A stretch of DNA of 64,000 bases from Noviherbaspirillum massiliense JC206 (GCF_000312045.1 NZ_HE978634.1:2344380-2408379), one strand, 5' to 3'; counted from the stretch's first letter, positions 8,601 through 17,873 are shown. Notes: generated by a model not told the origin, from the sequence alone. Made by a program: numbers and translations.

Positions 8601-8964
8601 ACAAGCCGCGCGCCGCCGGCAGCAATTCCGGCAGCTCAGATTCCGGCACACCGCGCTCGATCAGCAGTTGACGGACCTCCGGGTCTGGCCGCAGCGCGAG
8701 GTCACGCAGCAACTGCAGCAGGCGCTCGCGCATTTCCTGCGCGGCCTTGCGGGTGAAGGTGATTGCAAGGAGTTCCGACGGCTCGGCTCCGGCCAGGAGC
8801 AGGCGCAGCATGCGCGCCACCAGCAGCCAGGTCTTGCCGCTTCCGGCACAGGCCTCGACCACGACCGAGCGATACGGGTCGCAGGCGATGCGGGTGAATT
8901 CCGGTGCTTCGACAGCCCGGCCGTCGACTTCATAGGCGCGCGGCATGCCGGAAAGCGCCGTCAT
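5644..8964 (-). CDS. addA: AddA-type helicase/nuclease (UvrD superfamily)
   Basis: 1106 aa. The start MTALSGMPRAYEV overlaps the addB stop (TGATG). SF1 helicase motifs are in order: Walker A ACAGSGKTWLL (about residues 38-48), LLAITFTRKAAQEMRERLL, LLDEFQDTNPLQW (motif II), VFVVGDPKQSIYRFRRA (III), ILTIHSAKGLEAPIVIL (V) and LLYVAMTRAKEVLIL (VI). The last 130 residues carry a RecB-like nuclease core: FDRAVI...WILDYKRD supplies the Asp and DYK of the PD-(D/E)XK site. With AddB it should process double-strand breaks to Chi-regulated 3' tails for RecA. Confidence 0.92.
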   Translation of the reverse strand: MTALSGMPRAYEVDGRAVEAPEFTRIACDPYRSVVVEACAGSGKTWLLVARMLRLLLAGAEPSELLAITFTRKAAQEMRERLLQLLRDLALRPDPEVRQLLIERGVPESELPELLPAARGLYDRVLSSAQSLSIDTFHSWFARLLQIAPLTSGVPHGYALTETTGELEREAYGRFMQAVGDDEDLRAALLTMYEMVGDWNANRMIQAFAAKRAEWWAAMQGAPDAEPCLPLQWLLELCGEDGERDARLSLWEEEELKARILDIARLLGQGASRNQARATAIESALTAGASPDNFTRLLMQFCDEKGAVRGNDHRRGKLLAALQKQWGDDGCDVFEREFGAVAEVLQELQRRSFEPAVLALNQALFKVGAAYLDHYQAVKAEQRVFDFSDLEWHAYRLLSNEEHAAYLQSRLDARYKHILLDEFQDTNPLQWSIVRAWLDAYGDDVEPPSVFVVGDPKQSIYRFRRAEPRVFTAARDMLAASGAAVLRTNQTRRNATDIVQALNASFTANPLFAPQTTLASGSGSIWRLPLIWQEEGERDAPSVFTLRDPLTAPREEEQDARRRDEGAAVARAIIHARNDLKLRRGVDVPWSDVMLLVRKRSHLTAYESALRDAGIPFVSDKRGGLLESLEVADLIALLNFLITPGDNRALAHVLKSPIAGASDEDLIMLAQRSEGAWWPRMRAAAKEGASEAVRRIAGLLEQWLQAAPRLPVHDLLDVILHQGDLIARYAQASPPLLRNQVVGNIEAFIELALNLDAGRYPSLPKFIDALRLLKDGADNDAPDEAAVDAALDAVRILTIHSAKGLEAPIVILLDANHSEPARDDFGILCDWPQDAHAPTHFSAFGRSQERGAARDHLFEAEEGFRRQEDWNLLYVAMTRAKEVLILSGVAGSRGTLEDGCVEGSWYHRLLAAPELVPDALEEGIAVSTAAGDDSFSLPVFMPPPLAPVEPAFLTQFRTHAMDEGIALHTLLEHVTQERRWPVQLPDVPTLARWLACPQDVAAAAREYAQSILSAPQLERFFNPAHFQLAHNELEVMAGNELLRFDRAVITGDEVWILDYKRDLLDSERLAYQTQLARYRLAAAAVFPGKKLRTALITADGQLREMV

Positions 8965-11666
8965 CACCAGGCCCCCTTGCGGCACAGGCCGCGCACTTCG
9001 CAATACACGCAGATCTTCTCGATGCCGGTCGCGCGCAAGGCCGCTCCCCCGGCGATCGCCTGCATGGTGGCGACCAGTTGGGTTTCGAGCGCCTGCTGCC
9101 ATTCCTCGTAGTTCTGCGCCGGCACGTCGCCAGTCTTGTCCTTGCTCGCTTCCAGCGCCACATAATGCGCAGCCGCAACCGGAAGATCTGACAGCAGCCC
9201 ATAGAAAGCCAGCTGATGATCCTCGCCCTCCTTCAGCTTGTCGCGCAGCGCCTGCAGGTTTTTCGTCTTGTAATCGAGCACCGCGCGTTCGCCTTCGGCG
9301 TTGTGGTCGATGCGGTCGATGCGGCCATGCAGAGTGATCTTTCCGTCAGACCAGTTGATGGTCTTCTCGAAGGAATGCTCGCCGGAGAAGAATTGCCATC
9401 CCTGGCTTTCGCGTTCGTTGGCCCAAGCGACATAGGCGGGAATCACCTTGCGCCAGCGGGCGTAATAGCCGAGCGCGGCAGCGCTGCGCTCCAGGGCTTC
9501 GCCGAAAATCCTTTCCGAAATTTCCTGCAACAGGAATTCCCGGTCACCCGTCTTTATCCCGCAGTCGCGCACGGTTTCATGGTATTCGGTGAGTATGCGG
9601 TGCAGCCAGTCGCCGTAGTCGCGCTTTTCCGGCATGTCCGAAAATTCTTCCAGTCCGGCGAGATTGAGCATGCGTGTCGCGAAGAACTGGTAGGGACAGG
9701 CTACCAGGCTGTTGTAGGCACTGGCGGACAGCCGCAGTGGCAGAAGTTGCGGCGCGGACGGCGCCGGCATGCTCACCGGGGTGCGCATCATCTGGCGTGG
9801 CTGGATGCAGGTCGCATGTGCCGGAATCCTTCCCGCGCCTGCCCGTTCCAGCGCCAGCTGCAGGCGCTCGATCCAGGGGCTGGGCGGATTGGGTTCGCCA
9901 TTTTTGTGCGCCTGCCATGACAGGACGACTTCGGTATTGGATTGCAGCACTTCGGCGAAATCGCGCATTTGCGCGCGCTGGCGCATTTCCCGCGTCGCCA
10001 GGCCAAGCTCGCGGCGCACGGCATTTGCGAAAAACAGGGTTTCATTGGATTGCGACGGCAGGTGATCGGCGTCGGCGCCTACCATCAGCACGGCGTCGAA
10101 GGACCGCAGGCGCGCGCCGTTCAGCTGCAGCATGACCACGCGGTGATCGAAATCCGCCGGCAGGAAGGAAGTCGATTCCAGCTGCAGGTTAAGGAACACG
10201 CGCCATTCGGCAAACGAAAACGCCTGACCGAGCATTTGGCAATCCTGCGCCAGCATGTCGAACAGGGCGATTACCTGCGCTCCGGCTGCATCCATCTCCA
10301 GCGCGTCGCGCATGCCTACAGCGGCCAATACAGTATTGGTCGCAGCGACCCAATCCTGCAGAGTCTTGCGCCCTGTGAACACGCCTGCCTGTTGCGCGAT
10401 CCGCTGCAGCAGTTCCTGTGCCGCAGGCTGGTCGCGCAGCACGCCGATGCAGGCATCCCATCCGCCCGGCACATTGGCCTTACGCAGGGCATGTTCAATT
10501 GCCATCACGAGATCGGATTTCTCTTCGATCTCGGGAAACAGGAAAGGTGATTTCAGCAGGTCGAGCAGCGCAATCGTTTCGGCGCGGCTAGCGAATACTT
10601 CCAGGAGTGCGGCAATGGCTGCAGCGCTGCGCGTGGTGGACAGCTTCCAGCCGGTTTCGTCAGCGACGAACACCTGGGCACGCTCCAGCAATGCACGGAT
10701 GCGACGCGCGACAACCCGGTCCTGAGCAATGATTGCGACACAGGACTTGCCGGCCTGCAGCCAGTCGATCACGGTTTGTGCGCCGCGCAGCGCTTCTTCT
10801 TCCAGGCTGCTGGTCGAGCACAGTGCCAGGCCTGTGGGAGTGGAAACGGCAGCCGCAGGCGCATCGGCAGTCGACGACATGCCCTCGTCGAGCAGCTCCG
10901 GCCAGGCGGCAGCATAAGCAGGATGGATCTTACTCGCCTGCCATGACAGCGTAATCGGCAATACCGGCTGATGTTGCGCATACTCTTCGAGGAAAGCCTT
11001 TTCCGGCGTATCCGGTTCGGTCGCGCTGATCCATATCAGAGGATCCGCCGCATAGCGTGCCAGGCGCAGCATGCCGGAAAAGCGCTGTGCGATTGCGTCG
11101 CTGGTATCGAGCTGCGTTTTCCAGATCGACCAGACCAGTTGCGCCTCGTCCGACAGCATGCTGCGCGCCGGCGCGGACAATTGCTCGAGGGCGGCCTGCC
11201 AGCGTTCCTCGGCGGCGTCCGGGCCAGCCTGCATGGTGGGCAGCAGGGCCTGGGTCAGTTCGTCGAACAGCGTCAGCAGGGTTTGCGCCAGTGGCATCAG
11301 GTCGGTATTGCGACGCGCAGTGAACAGTTTTTTCAGCCATGCATGCTGGCGCAATTCCGCATACAGCGACATCATGCGCTCGCTGCTCGAGGGCGCAGGG
11401 CGTGCCTGCGGGTCGGGCGGCAGGCTGCCGAGCCAGGCGGAGAGTGTGGTGATGCGAGGAGGAATGAAGGCGCTTCCGAGTTCGCGAGCCAATGCGGCTT
11501 TCAGTTGTTGAGCATTGGCAAAATTCGGCATCAGCACCCGCACCGCCGAAAAATCATGCGCGCTCATCGCTCCCAGCTCGGCCAGCAGCCCTTGCCTGAC
11601 CAGGGCGCGCGCGACGCCAGGCCAGAACTCGGAGGAAGGCGGAATCGGCAGCGGGCTATATAGCAT
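8964..11666 (-). CDS. addB: AddB-type nuclease subunit (PD-(D/E)XK family)
   Basis: About 900 aa. The N-terminal two-thirds resembles an inactivated helicase (no Walker A). The C-terminal nuclease has HGRIDRIDHN and AVLDYKTKN (PD-(D/E)XK residues), then a Q-rich DHQLAFYGLL helix. A cysteine in SLVACPYQFF and three in KICVYCEVRGLCRKGAW form the C...C-x2-C-x5-C iron-sulphur staple typical of AddB nuclease domains. I start at MLYSPLPIPP (ATG 11666). A TTG at 11735 would add 23 unlikely residues. Stop overlaps the addA start. Confidence 0.88.
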   Translation of the reverse strand: MLYSPLPIPPSSEFWPGVARALVRQGLLAELGAMSAHDFSAVRVLMPNFANAQQLKAALARELGSAFIPPRITTLSAWLGSLPPDPQARPAPSSSERMMSLYAELRQHAWLKKLFTARRNTDLMPLAQTLLTLFDELTQALLPTMQAGPDAAEERWQAALEQLSAPARSMLSDEAQLVWSIWKTQLDTSDAIAQRFSGMLRLARYAADPLIWISATEPDTPEKAFLEEYAQHQPVLPITLSWQASKIHPAYAAAWPELLDEGMSSTADAPAAAVSTPTGLALCSTSSLEEEALRGAQTVIDWLQAGKSCVAIIAQDRVVARRIRALLERAQVFVADETGWKLSTTRSAAAIAALLEVFASRAETIALLDLLKSPFLFPEIEEKSDLVMAIEHALRKANVPGGWDACIGVLRDQPAAQELLQRIAQQAGVFTGRKTLQDWVAATNTVLAAVGMRDALEMDAAGAQVIALFDMLAQDCQMLGQAFSFAEWRVFLNLQLESTSFLPADFDHRVVMLQLNGARLRSFDAVLMVGADADHLPSQSNETLFFANAVRRELGLATREMRQRAQMRDFAEVLQSNTEVVLSWQAHKNGEPNPPSPWIERLQLALERAGAGRIPAHATCIQPRQMMRTPVSMPAPSAPQLLPLRLSASAYNSLVACPYQFFATRMLNLAGLEEFSDMPEKRDYGDWLHRILTEYHETVRDCGIKTGDREFLLQEISERIFGEALERSAAALGYYARWRKVIPAYVAWANERESQGWQFFSGEHSFEKTINWSDGKITLHGRIDRIDHNAEGERAVLDYKTKNLQALRDKLKEGEDHQLAFYGLLSDLPVAAAHYVALEASKDKTGDVPAQNYEEWQQALETQLVATMQAIAGGAALRATGIEKICVYCEVRGLCRKGAW

Positions 11667-12103
11667 GGGAATCAGGAAAACGTGAATGCGGCCGGATTTA
11701 CGATAGCGCAAAGGAACAGAAGCGCATTCCACCAATACCAGCGCGATGCATTTCTGTCAAACGCCTGCAGCCATGCTGCGTCACAGGCAAGGGGGGCAGC
11801 GCATATCGGCTCTGGTCGGCCTTGCCGTTTTCATGTTCGCTGGTGGAAAGCGCATTCGGCAATGCGTTCCGCATTTTATGCGAGCAATACTGAAAATTTG
11901 GCGGAGCGCTACACTTTTTTTTAAAATCGGTTATGATTTATCCAATCCCCCGCCGCATTACCTCTTGTTGTCCCAATTAACAATACCTTGAAATGCATGC
12001 AATGCACCGGTCTGCCTGACAAACCGGGCATTACCGGCAGGGACACGGCAAAGCAAGCCGTCTCACGCAACGATTGATCCTTTTCCCCTCTGTTGAGGCA
12101 TCC
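11667..12103 (+). other. Intergenic region between divergent addB and trxA; trxA leader
   Basis: 437 bases without a convincing gene. A -10-like TATGAT at 11932-11937, preceded by a run of T and A, is the best candidate promoter for trxA-rho, though no good -35 is visible. It would give a leader of about 160 nt. The leader contains repeated CCGG blocks near 12008-12040 that can pair (CCGGT with ACCGG), possibly a structured 5' UTR. Nothing else recognised. Confidence 0.4.
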
Positions 12104-12430
12104 ATGAGCGAAAACATTAAATACGTCACTGATGCATCCTTTGATGCTGATGTCCTGAAATCCGACAAGCCAGTGCTGGTTGACTTCTGGGCGGAGTGGT
12201 GCGGTCCATGCAAGATGATCGCCCCGATCCTGGAAGAAGTAGCCAAGGAATACGACGGCAAGCTGCAAATCGCGAAGATGGATGTGGATGCCAACCAGGC
12301 AGTGCCGGCCAAATTCGGCATCCGCGGCATCCCGACCCTGATCCTGTTCAAGAACGGCACAGCTGCCGCGCAAAAAGTTGGCGCAATGGCCAAGGGCCAG
12401 CTGACTTCGTTCATTGACAGCAATATCTGA
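12104..12430 (+). CDS. trxA: Thioredoxin TrxA
   Basis: 108 aa, standard thioredoxin 1. The active site WCGPC is at residues 32-36 in [16 protein letters not shown], the conserved Asp27 is present, and the cis-Pro loop is [11 protein letters not shown]. It reduces cytoplasmic disulfides using thioredoxin reductase. The start MSENIKYV follows TGAGGCATCC. Located immediately before rho, as in many proteobacteria; the two may share transcripts. Confidence 0.96.
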   Translation: MSENIKYVTDASFDADVLKSDKPVLVDFWAEWCGPCKMIAPILEEVAKEYDGKLQIAKMDVDANQAVPAKFGIRGIPTLILFKNGTAAAQKVGAMAKGQLTSFIDSNI

Positions 12431-12437
12431 TTCCGGC

Positions 12438-12461
12438 ATGGCGGCACGTTCGTGCCGCCAT
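12438..12461 (+). other. Strong hairpin between trxA and rho without a U-tract
   Basis: A perfect 11-bp inverted repeat (12438-12448 and 12451-12461) with a tiny loop sits 8 bases after the trxA stop and 67 bases before rho. No run of T follows. It is more likely an mRNA-stabilising or attenuation element than a full intrinsic terminator. Confidence 0.5.
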
Positions 12462-12528
12462 CGCCAGGTTGAATTTCTCCACGTAACTCCCTCCCCCACC
12501 TGATTTTTCCCGTCCCGGGACACTCACT

Positions 12529-13794
12529 ATGCATTTATCTGAACTGAAGGCCTTACACGTCTCGGCCTTGTTGGACATGGCCATCGGACTTGAAATCGAG
12601 AATGCGGCACGCCTGCGCAAGCAGGAACTGATGTTCGCCATTCTGAAGAAGCGCGCCAAGGCGGGCGAACAGATTTTCGGCGATGGCGCCCTTGAAGTCC
12701 TGCCCGACGGCTTCGGCTTCCTGCGCTCGCCGGACGCCAGCTACATGGCATCCACGGACGACATCTATATCTCGCCCTCGCAGATCCGCCGCTTCAACCT
12801 GCATACCGGCGATTCGATCGAAGGCGAGGTGCGTACACCGAAAGATGGCGAACGCTATTTCGCATTAGTGAAGGTGGACAAGGTCAACGGCGAATCGCCG
12901 GAAGCTTCCAAGCACCGCATACTGTTCGAGAACCTGACGCCGCTGCACCCGAACAAGCTGCTGCACCTGGAACGGGAAATGCGCGGCGAGGAAAACATCA
13001 CCGGCCGCATCATCGACATGATCGCGCCGATCGGCAAGGGGCAGCGCGGTCTGCTCGTTGCGTCGCCGAAGTCCGGCAAGACCGTGATGCTGCAGCACAT
13101 CGCGCATTCGATCACCACCAATCATCCCGACACCACCCTGATCGTGCTGCTGATCGACGAGCGGCCGGAGGAAGTGACGGAAATGCAGCGCTCGGTGCGC
13201 GGCGAAGTGGTCGCCTCGACCTTCGACGAGCCGGCCACCCGCCACGTGCAGGTTGCGGAAATGGTGCTGGAAAAGGCCAAGCGCCTGGTGGAAATGAAGC
13301 GCGACGTGGTGATTCTGCTCGACTCCATTACCCGCCTGGCACGCGCCTACAATACCGTGATCCCGGCTTCCGGCAAGGTGCTGACCGGCGGCGTCGACGC
13401 GAACGCGCTGCAGCGTCCGAAGCGCTTCTTCGGTGCGGCGCGTAATGTTGAGGAAGGCGGCTCGCTGACCATCATCGCAACCGCCCTGATCGAAACCGGC
13501 AGCCGCATGGATGACGTGATCTACGAAGAATTCAAGGGCACCGGCAACATGGAAGTGCACCTCGAGCGCCGCCTTGCCGAAAAGCGTGTCTATCCTGCCA
13601 TTAACCTGAACAAGTCCGGCACACGTCGCGAGGAATTGCTGATCAAACCCGACCAGTTGCAGAAAATCTGGATCCTGCGCAAGCTTCTGTACGGCATGGA
13701 TGAGATCGAGGCAATGGAATTCATCCTCGACAAGATGAAGGCGACCAAGAACAATGCCGAATTCTTCGAACTGATGCGGCGCGGCGGCAGCTGA
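12529..13794 (+). CDS. rho: Transcription termination factor Rho
   Basis: 421 aa, usual length (E. coli 419). The N-terminal RNA-binding domain includes [18 protein letters not shown] and [16 protein letters not shown] (cold-shock-like fold). The ATPase has Walker [15 protein letters not shown], Walker [18 protein letters not shown], the Q-loop region [23 protein letters not shown], and R-loop [25 protein letters not shown]. It forms a hexameric helicase that ends Rho-dependent transcripts. A hairpin upstream (12438-12461) could take part in autoregulation, which is known for rho in E. coli. Confidence 0.97.
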   Translation: MHLSELKALHVSALLDMAIGLEIENAARLRKQELMFAILKKRAKAGEQIFGDGALEVLPDGFGFLRSPDASYMASTDDIYISPSQIRRFNLHTGDSIEGEVRTPKDGERYFALVKVDKVNGESPEASKHRILFENLTPLHPNKLLHLEREMRGEENITGRIIDMIAPIGKGQRGLLVASPKSGKTVMLQHIAHSITTNHPDTTLIVLLIDERPEEVTEMQRSVRGEVVASTFDEPATRHVQVAEMVLEKAKRLVEMKRDVVILLDSITRLARAYNTVIPASGKVLTGGVDANALQRPKRFFGAARNVEEGGSLTIIATALIETGSRMDDVIYEEFKGTGNMEVHLERRLAEKRVYPAINLNKSGTRREELLIKPDQLQKIWILRKLLYGMDEIEAMEFILDKMKATKNNAEFFELMRRGGS

Positions 13795-13824
13795 GCCGGT
13801 TCCTCTGCGAGGTAGATGGAAAAA

Positions 13825-13858
13825 GGGCATGTCAGGCGGAACATGCCCCTTGTTTTTT
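13825..13858 (+). terminator. Intrinsic terminator after rho
   Basis: GGGCATGT (13825-13832) pairs with ACATGCCC (13841-13848) and a T-rich run follows at 13850-13858. Confidence 0.85.
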
Positions 13859-13897
13859 CGTCAGCCGCGGAACTGGCCCAAGCATCTGATTTCATTG

Positions 13898-13903
13898 TAT
13901 AAT
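13898..13903 (+). promoter_or_regulatory. -10 element of rpmE2 promoter
   Basis: A perfect TATAAT preceded by TG-like bases (TTGTATAAT) lies between the rho terminator and rpmE2. The -35 is weak. The leader to the ATG at 13998 would be about 88 nt, long enough for the autoregulatory structures common in ribosomal protein genes; none is proven here. Confidence 0.55.
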
Positions 13904-13997
13904 CCGCGTCTTTCCACCGGCAAGTGATTGGCAATCGGGTCAAGAAGCAGGCGGACCGACGAAGTGCTGATTGGCTACCCAACTATCAGAGGCAAAC

Positions 13998-14264
13998 ATG
14001 AAAGAAGGCATTCACCCGAATTATCGTGAAGTCGTGTTCCACGACCTGTCCAACGACTTCAAATTCATTACCCGTTCGACCATCCAGACCAAGGAAACCA
14101 TCAATTTCGAAGGCAAGGAATACCCCCTCGTCAAGATTGAAGTTTCTGCCGAATCGCACCCGTTCTATACTGGCAAACACAAGATCGTCGACACCGCTGG
14201 CCGCGTCGAGAAGTTCCGCCAGAAGTTCGGCAACCGTGGTTCCAAGACTCAGGCCGCAGGCTGA
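13998..14264 (+). CDS. rpmE2: 50S ribosomal protein L31 type B
   Basis: 88 aa starting [16 protein letters not shown], the type B signature. The CxxC zinc ligands of type A L31 are absent, so this is the zinc-independent C-minus form, longer than type A. The core is [17 protein letters not shown] ([19 protein letters not shown]) and the C-terminus is [12 protein letters not shown]. Flanked by terminators on both sides, so monocistronic. Type B forms are often induced by zinc limitation (Zur) when a type A copy exists; I see no Zur box that I can support. Confidence 0.95.
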   Translation: MKEGIHPNYREVVFHDLSNDFKFITRSTIQTKETINFEGKEYPLVKIEVSAESHPFYTGKHKIVDTAGRVEKFRQKFGNRGSKTQAAG

Positions 14265-14284
14265 TCCTGCCGCGTTCCTTGCAA

Positions 14285-14310
14285 AAGGCAGCTACGGCTG
14301 CCTTTTTTTT
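14285..14310 (+). terminator. Intrinsic terminator after rpmE2
   Basis: AAGGCAGC (14285-14292), loop TACG, GCTGCCTT (14297-14304), then a run of eight T. Confidence 0.9.
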
Positions 14311-14390
14311 ATCCGGCAACTGCGTCCATACCGGATTTTATTGCACAATATCGCCGGTCCGCACAATAAGAAGCCCGCTCTCCCGTCTCC

Positions 14391-16103
14391 ATGAAGCCTG
14401 TCCGTCTCCCCGCTTCCGCCACGCTTGCACTTCCGCGCTGGGCCCTGTTTGGCCTGTGCCTGTTGTATATCATCCCAGGCTTGCTGGGGCGCGATCCCTG
14501 GAAAACCGATGATGCCACCTCGTTCGGGATCATGTGGACCATGGCGCATGGCGGACTGGACGACTGGCTCTGGCCGAATATCGTCGGTCTGCCGATGGCG
14601 GAGAAAGGGCCACTGACGCTCTGGATCGGCGCCATCTGCATCAAGCTCTTCGGCTGGCTGATCAGCGATGCACTGGCCGCGCGCGTGGCCACGGTCGGAT
14701 TCTTCCTGCTAGGTTCGCTGGCAGTCTGGTACACAACCTATCTGCTTGGCCGGCGGCCTGAAGCCCAGCCGCTCAAGCTTGCGTTCGGCGGGCAGCCCGG
14801 ACCGAAAGACTACGGCCGCACCCTGGCTGACGGCGCCCTGCTCATTTATCTCGGCTCCCTGGGCTTGTTGCTGCATAGCCATAGCACCAGCACCGAAGCT
14901 TTGCTGGTATCCCTGGTGGCGCTTCCCCTGTACGGTGCGGCGCGCCTGTTCGAATCGCATTCGCTGCGGGCTGCAGCCGTGCTTGGCATTGTGTTGGGCT
15001 TGTTGACCCTGACCCATGGCTGGGTAGTGCCGCTGGCTCTGTGGCTGAGCCTGATCGTCCTGGCTTCGTTCCGGGAGCGGGCGCTGATTACGCGCCTGCT
15101 CCTCGTCACCCTGCCGCTAGCCCTGATTCCCGCGCTGGCCTGGGTAATGGTCAATCACTTCGTGCGTCCGTACAACAGCTCGCCCTACCCGGCCTGGATG
15201 CTGTGGAATTACAGCGAGCTTGGCTTTCCTACATGGCAATCACTGGTTTATCTGGTCAAAAACGGCATCTGGTTTGCCTGGCCGGCGTGGCCATTTGCGG
15301 GGTGGGCGGTTTATGCCTGGCGCCGCCAGCACCAGGCGCCCCATATCACCCTGCCGCTGACATTTTTCATCGCCTGCGTGGTGCTCGCGATCCTGAATCC
15401 CGATCCTTCGGAGAGTAACCTGCTGCCGCTATTGCCGCCCCTGGCAGTACTCGCCGCATTTGGCCTGCCGACCATGAAGCGCGGGGCAATCAATGCGGTG
15501 GACTGGTTCTCGGTGATGACGCTGACAACCTGCGCAGCATTCATATGGCTTGGCTGGATTGCCAAGCAGACCGGATGGCCGGCATGGCTTGCCAAAAATG
15601 CATTCAAGCTCGCGCCCGGATTCAAACCCGAGTTCAATCTCGTCGCCTTCCTCGTCGCAGCCTGCGCGAGCATCGGTTGGATCGTGCTGGTGCACTGGCG
15701 GATTGCTCGCCGCCCTTCGGTCCTGTGGCGCGCAGTCGTCCTGTCGTCGGGCGGCATCATCCTGTGCTGGCTGCTGCTCATGAGCTTGTGGCTGCCCTGG
15801 ATCAATTACGGCAAGAGCTATGCCGGCGTGGCGCAGCAGCTGGCCAGCAAGCTGCCCTCTTCCGGATATTGCGTCGACGCGAGAATCGGTGCAGCGCAGC
15901 GGGCATCGTTCGCCTATTTCGGCAAGATTCCGTTCTCCGGCTTCGGCGGCGAGCGTTGCGATTATCTTCTGCTGCAAGATCATAACAGGCAGCCTGGCGA
16001 AAAATTCATCAAGCACAGCAACAGCCAGTGGCAGCTCCTCTGGGAAGGCCGGCGCCCGTCCGACCGGGATGAACGCTACCGGCTCTACCACCGCATCGAT
16101 TAG
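14391..16103 (+). CDS. ArnT-like GT-C family glycosyltransferase (GT39/GT83), membrane
   Basis: 570 aa with about a dozen hydrophobic helices. The N-terminus LLYIIPGLLGRDPWKTDDA has the acidic pair (Asp-Asp after the first helix) used by GT-C enzymes to bind the polyprenyl-phosphate donor. A second signature is the periplasmic loop GLPMAEKGPLTLW. The C-terminal 100 residues form a soluble periplasmic domain (SGYCVDARIG, FGKIPFSGFGGERCDYLLL). By analogy with ArnT it may attach a sugar such as aminoarabinose to lipid A, but the donor is unknown and no arn genes are adjacent. The MATE transporter gene starts 11 bases later. Confidence 0.8.
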   Translation: MKPVRLPASATLALPRWALFGLCLLYIIPGLLGRDPWKTDDATSFGIMWTMAHGGLDDWLWPNIVGLPMAEKGPLTLWIGAICIKLFGWLISDALAARVATVGFFLLGSLAVWYTTYLLGRRPEAQPLKLAFGGQPGPKDYGRTLADGALLIYLGSLGLLLHSHSTSTEALLVSLVALPLYGAARLFESHSLRAAAVLGIVLGLLTLTHGWVVPLALWLSLIVLASFRERALITRLLLVTLPLALIPALAWVMVNHFVRPYNSSPYPAWMLWNYSELGFPTWQSLVYLVKNGIWFAWPAWPFAGWAVYAWRRQHQAPHITLPLTFFIACVVLAILNPDPSESNLLPLLPPLAVLAAFGLPTMKRGAINAVDWFSVMTLTTCAAFIWLGWIAKQTGWPAWLAKNAFKLAPGFKPEFNLVAFLVAACASIGWIVLVHWRIARRPSVLWRAVVLSSGGIILCWLLLMSLWLPWINYGKSYAGVAQQLASKLPSSGYCVDARIGAAQRASFAYFGKIPFSGFGGERCDYLLLQDHNRQPGEKFIKHSNSQWQLLWEGRRPSDRDERYRLYHRID

Positions 16104-16114
16104 AGATCGCAAGA

Positions 16115-17482
16115 GTGCAACAGCAATCCACGCGTCACGCCTTTCGTATCGCAGCTCTGGCCTGGCCCATTCTTGTCGGTCAGCTGGCAGTGATCGCGAA
16201 TGGCGTGATCGACACGGCGATGACTTCGCGCTTCTCGGCCACGGACCTGGCTGCACTGGCGGTGGGCGCTTCCATCTATGTCAGCGTCTTCGTCGGCCTG
16301 AACGGCGTGTTGCAGGCACTGTCGCCCGTCATCGGGCAATTGTTCGGAGCGCGGCGCTACACAGACATTGCCATGGAGGTAAAGCAGGGCACCTGGCTTG
16401 CCCTGTTCCTGTCGGTCGCGGGCTGTGTGTTCCTCCTGTTTCCCCAGCCGCTCCTGTCCCTCGCGCAGGCATCACCGGAACTCACCGAAAAGGCCACCCT
16501 GTACCTGCGCATTCTCGCCCTGGCCCTGCCTGCCACTCTCGGCTTCCGGGTCTATGCGTCGCTCAATACGGCAATTGCACGGCCAAAGATGGTGATGGCG
16601 ATCCAGATCGTTTCCCTCGTGCTGAAGTTGCCGCTCAATGCCCTGTTCATCTTCGGAGGCCTTGGCATTCCGGCATTCGGTGGTCCCGGATGTGCGATGG
16701 CAACCGCCATCATTGCATGGCTCGACCTTCTGATCGGCTTGCTCATCCTGCGCTACGGCCCTTCCTACCGGCCATTCCAGTTGTTCGGTACCGGCTTTGT
16801 TGCCCCGGCATGGAAGGCGCAACGTGAACTGCTCAAGCTCGGCATCCCGATGGGTTTGAGCTATCTGATCGAGGTCACTGCATTCACTTTTATGGCGCTG
16901 TTTATCGCAAGACTGGGCGACACCGTGGTGGCGGGGCACCAGATCACGGCGAATTTCGGCACTGTGCTTTACATGCTGCCGCTGTCGATTGCCAGTGCAA
17001 CCGGCACCCTGGTCGCGCAGGCAATTGGTGCCCGGCAGATGGAGAATGCGCGCCGCATCGGACGCGCCGGCATCCTCCTGGCCGCGATATCGTCGGTTAC
17101 CATCGGCTGTATTGTGTGGCTGACGCGCGGACTGATCGTACGCGCCTATACGCCAGATGAAAGCATCATCGGGGCAGCGCTGCCGCTTTTCGTATTCATT
17201 GCTTTCTACCAGCTGTTCGATTCTGTCCAGGTCACCGCCGCATTCATATTGCGCGCTTACAAAATCGCCGTCGTCCCCACGCTGATCTATGCATTCGCCT
17301 TGTGGGGCATCGGCTTGGGCGGCGGCTATGTCCTCGGCCTCGATCCCTTCGGCGTGGCGCCTGCCGCATTGCGCGGTGCCGCCGGCTTCTGGTTCGGCAA
17401 CAGCGCAAGCCTCGGCATCGTCGCTGCCGGGCTGCTTTGGTACTTGCGCCGGGTACAGCAGCGCACAAGCCGTCAGAACTGA
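16115..17482 (+). CDS. MATE family efflux transporter
   Basis: 455 aa, 12 predicted helices in two homologous halves (QLAVIANGVIDTAMTSRFS in the first, EVTAFTFMALFIARLGDTV in the second), as in NorM-type multidrug/Na+ or H+ antiporters. The GTG start follows the glycosyltransferase stop by 11 bases, after GATCGCAAGA, indicating co-transcription. The substrate is unknown. Confidence 0.88.
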   Translation: MQQQSTRHAFRIAALAWPILVGQLAVIANGVIDTAMTSRFSATDLAALAVGASIYVSVFVGLNGVLQALSPVIGQLFGARRYTDIAMEVKQGTWLALFLSVAGCVFLLFPQPLLSLAQASPELTEKATLYLRILALALPATLGFRVYASLNTAIARPKMVMAIQIVSLVLKLPLNALFIFGGLGIPAFGGPGCAMATAIIAWLDLLIGLLILRYGPSYRPFQLFGTGFVAPAWKAQRELLKLGIPMGLSYLIEVTAFTFMALFIARLGDTVVAGHQITANFGTVLYMLPLSIASATGTLVAQAIGARQMENARRIGRAGILLAAISSVTIGCIVWLTRGLIVRAYTPDESIIGAALPLFVFIAFYQLFDSVQVTAAFILRAYKIAVVPTLIYAFALWGIGLGGGYVLGLDPFGVAPAALRGAAGFWFGNSASLGIVAAGLLWYLRRVQQRTSRQN

Positions 17483-17629
17483 TTCCGCCACACCACTCGC
17501 GTATCCAGCAAGGTTTCCCTGCTTAGGCTGGATCAATCAGGGTAGCCAGCAAATACCGAAAGCCTATTTGTACCGGCCCGGCAGCATGCCTATATTGATT
17601 GACACACTATATTTTTGTGGGATCGATCG

Positions 17630-17761
17630 ATGAAAATTGTTATTGCTGCAACCATGTTTGCACTCCTCGCCGGCTGTGCCGGCATGAGCAACAGCTCGGG
17701 ACATAGCCAGAGCGATTCCGCTGCTCAGCAGGACCGTATATTTCAGTCCTACAAAAACTGA
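17630..17761 (+). CDS. Very small lipoprotein (43 aa)
   Basis: MKIVIAATMFALLAGCAGMS is a complete lipoprotein signal with lipobox LAGC (Cys at residue 16). The mature part is only about 28 residues, Ser/Gln-rich, ending in FQSYKN. The gene is isolated: 147 bases after the MATE gene, on the same strand. It resembles the small entericidin-like or uncharacterised lipoproteins common in Burkholderiales. No function can be assigned. The -35-like TTGACA at 17599 is close but no convincing -10 follows. Confidence 0.65.
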   Translation: MKIVIAATMFALLAGCAGMSNSSGHSQSDSAAQQDRIFQSYKN

Positions 17762-17873
17762 CAGGCCCAGACCTTGTGGCCTATGCGGGTTTAAGTCTGG
17801 CTTAAGTTTCTTTGGCCATAATGTTTTTCGAGGTGAACGTCAGTCATCTCCTCCCCGCCCCCTTCCGGGGAGC

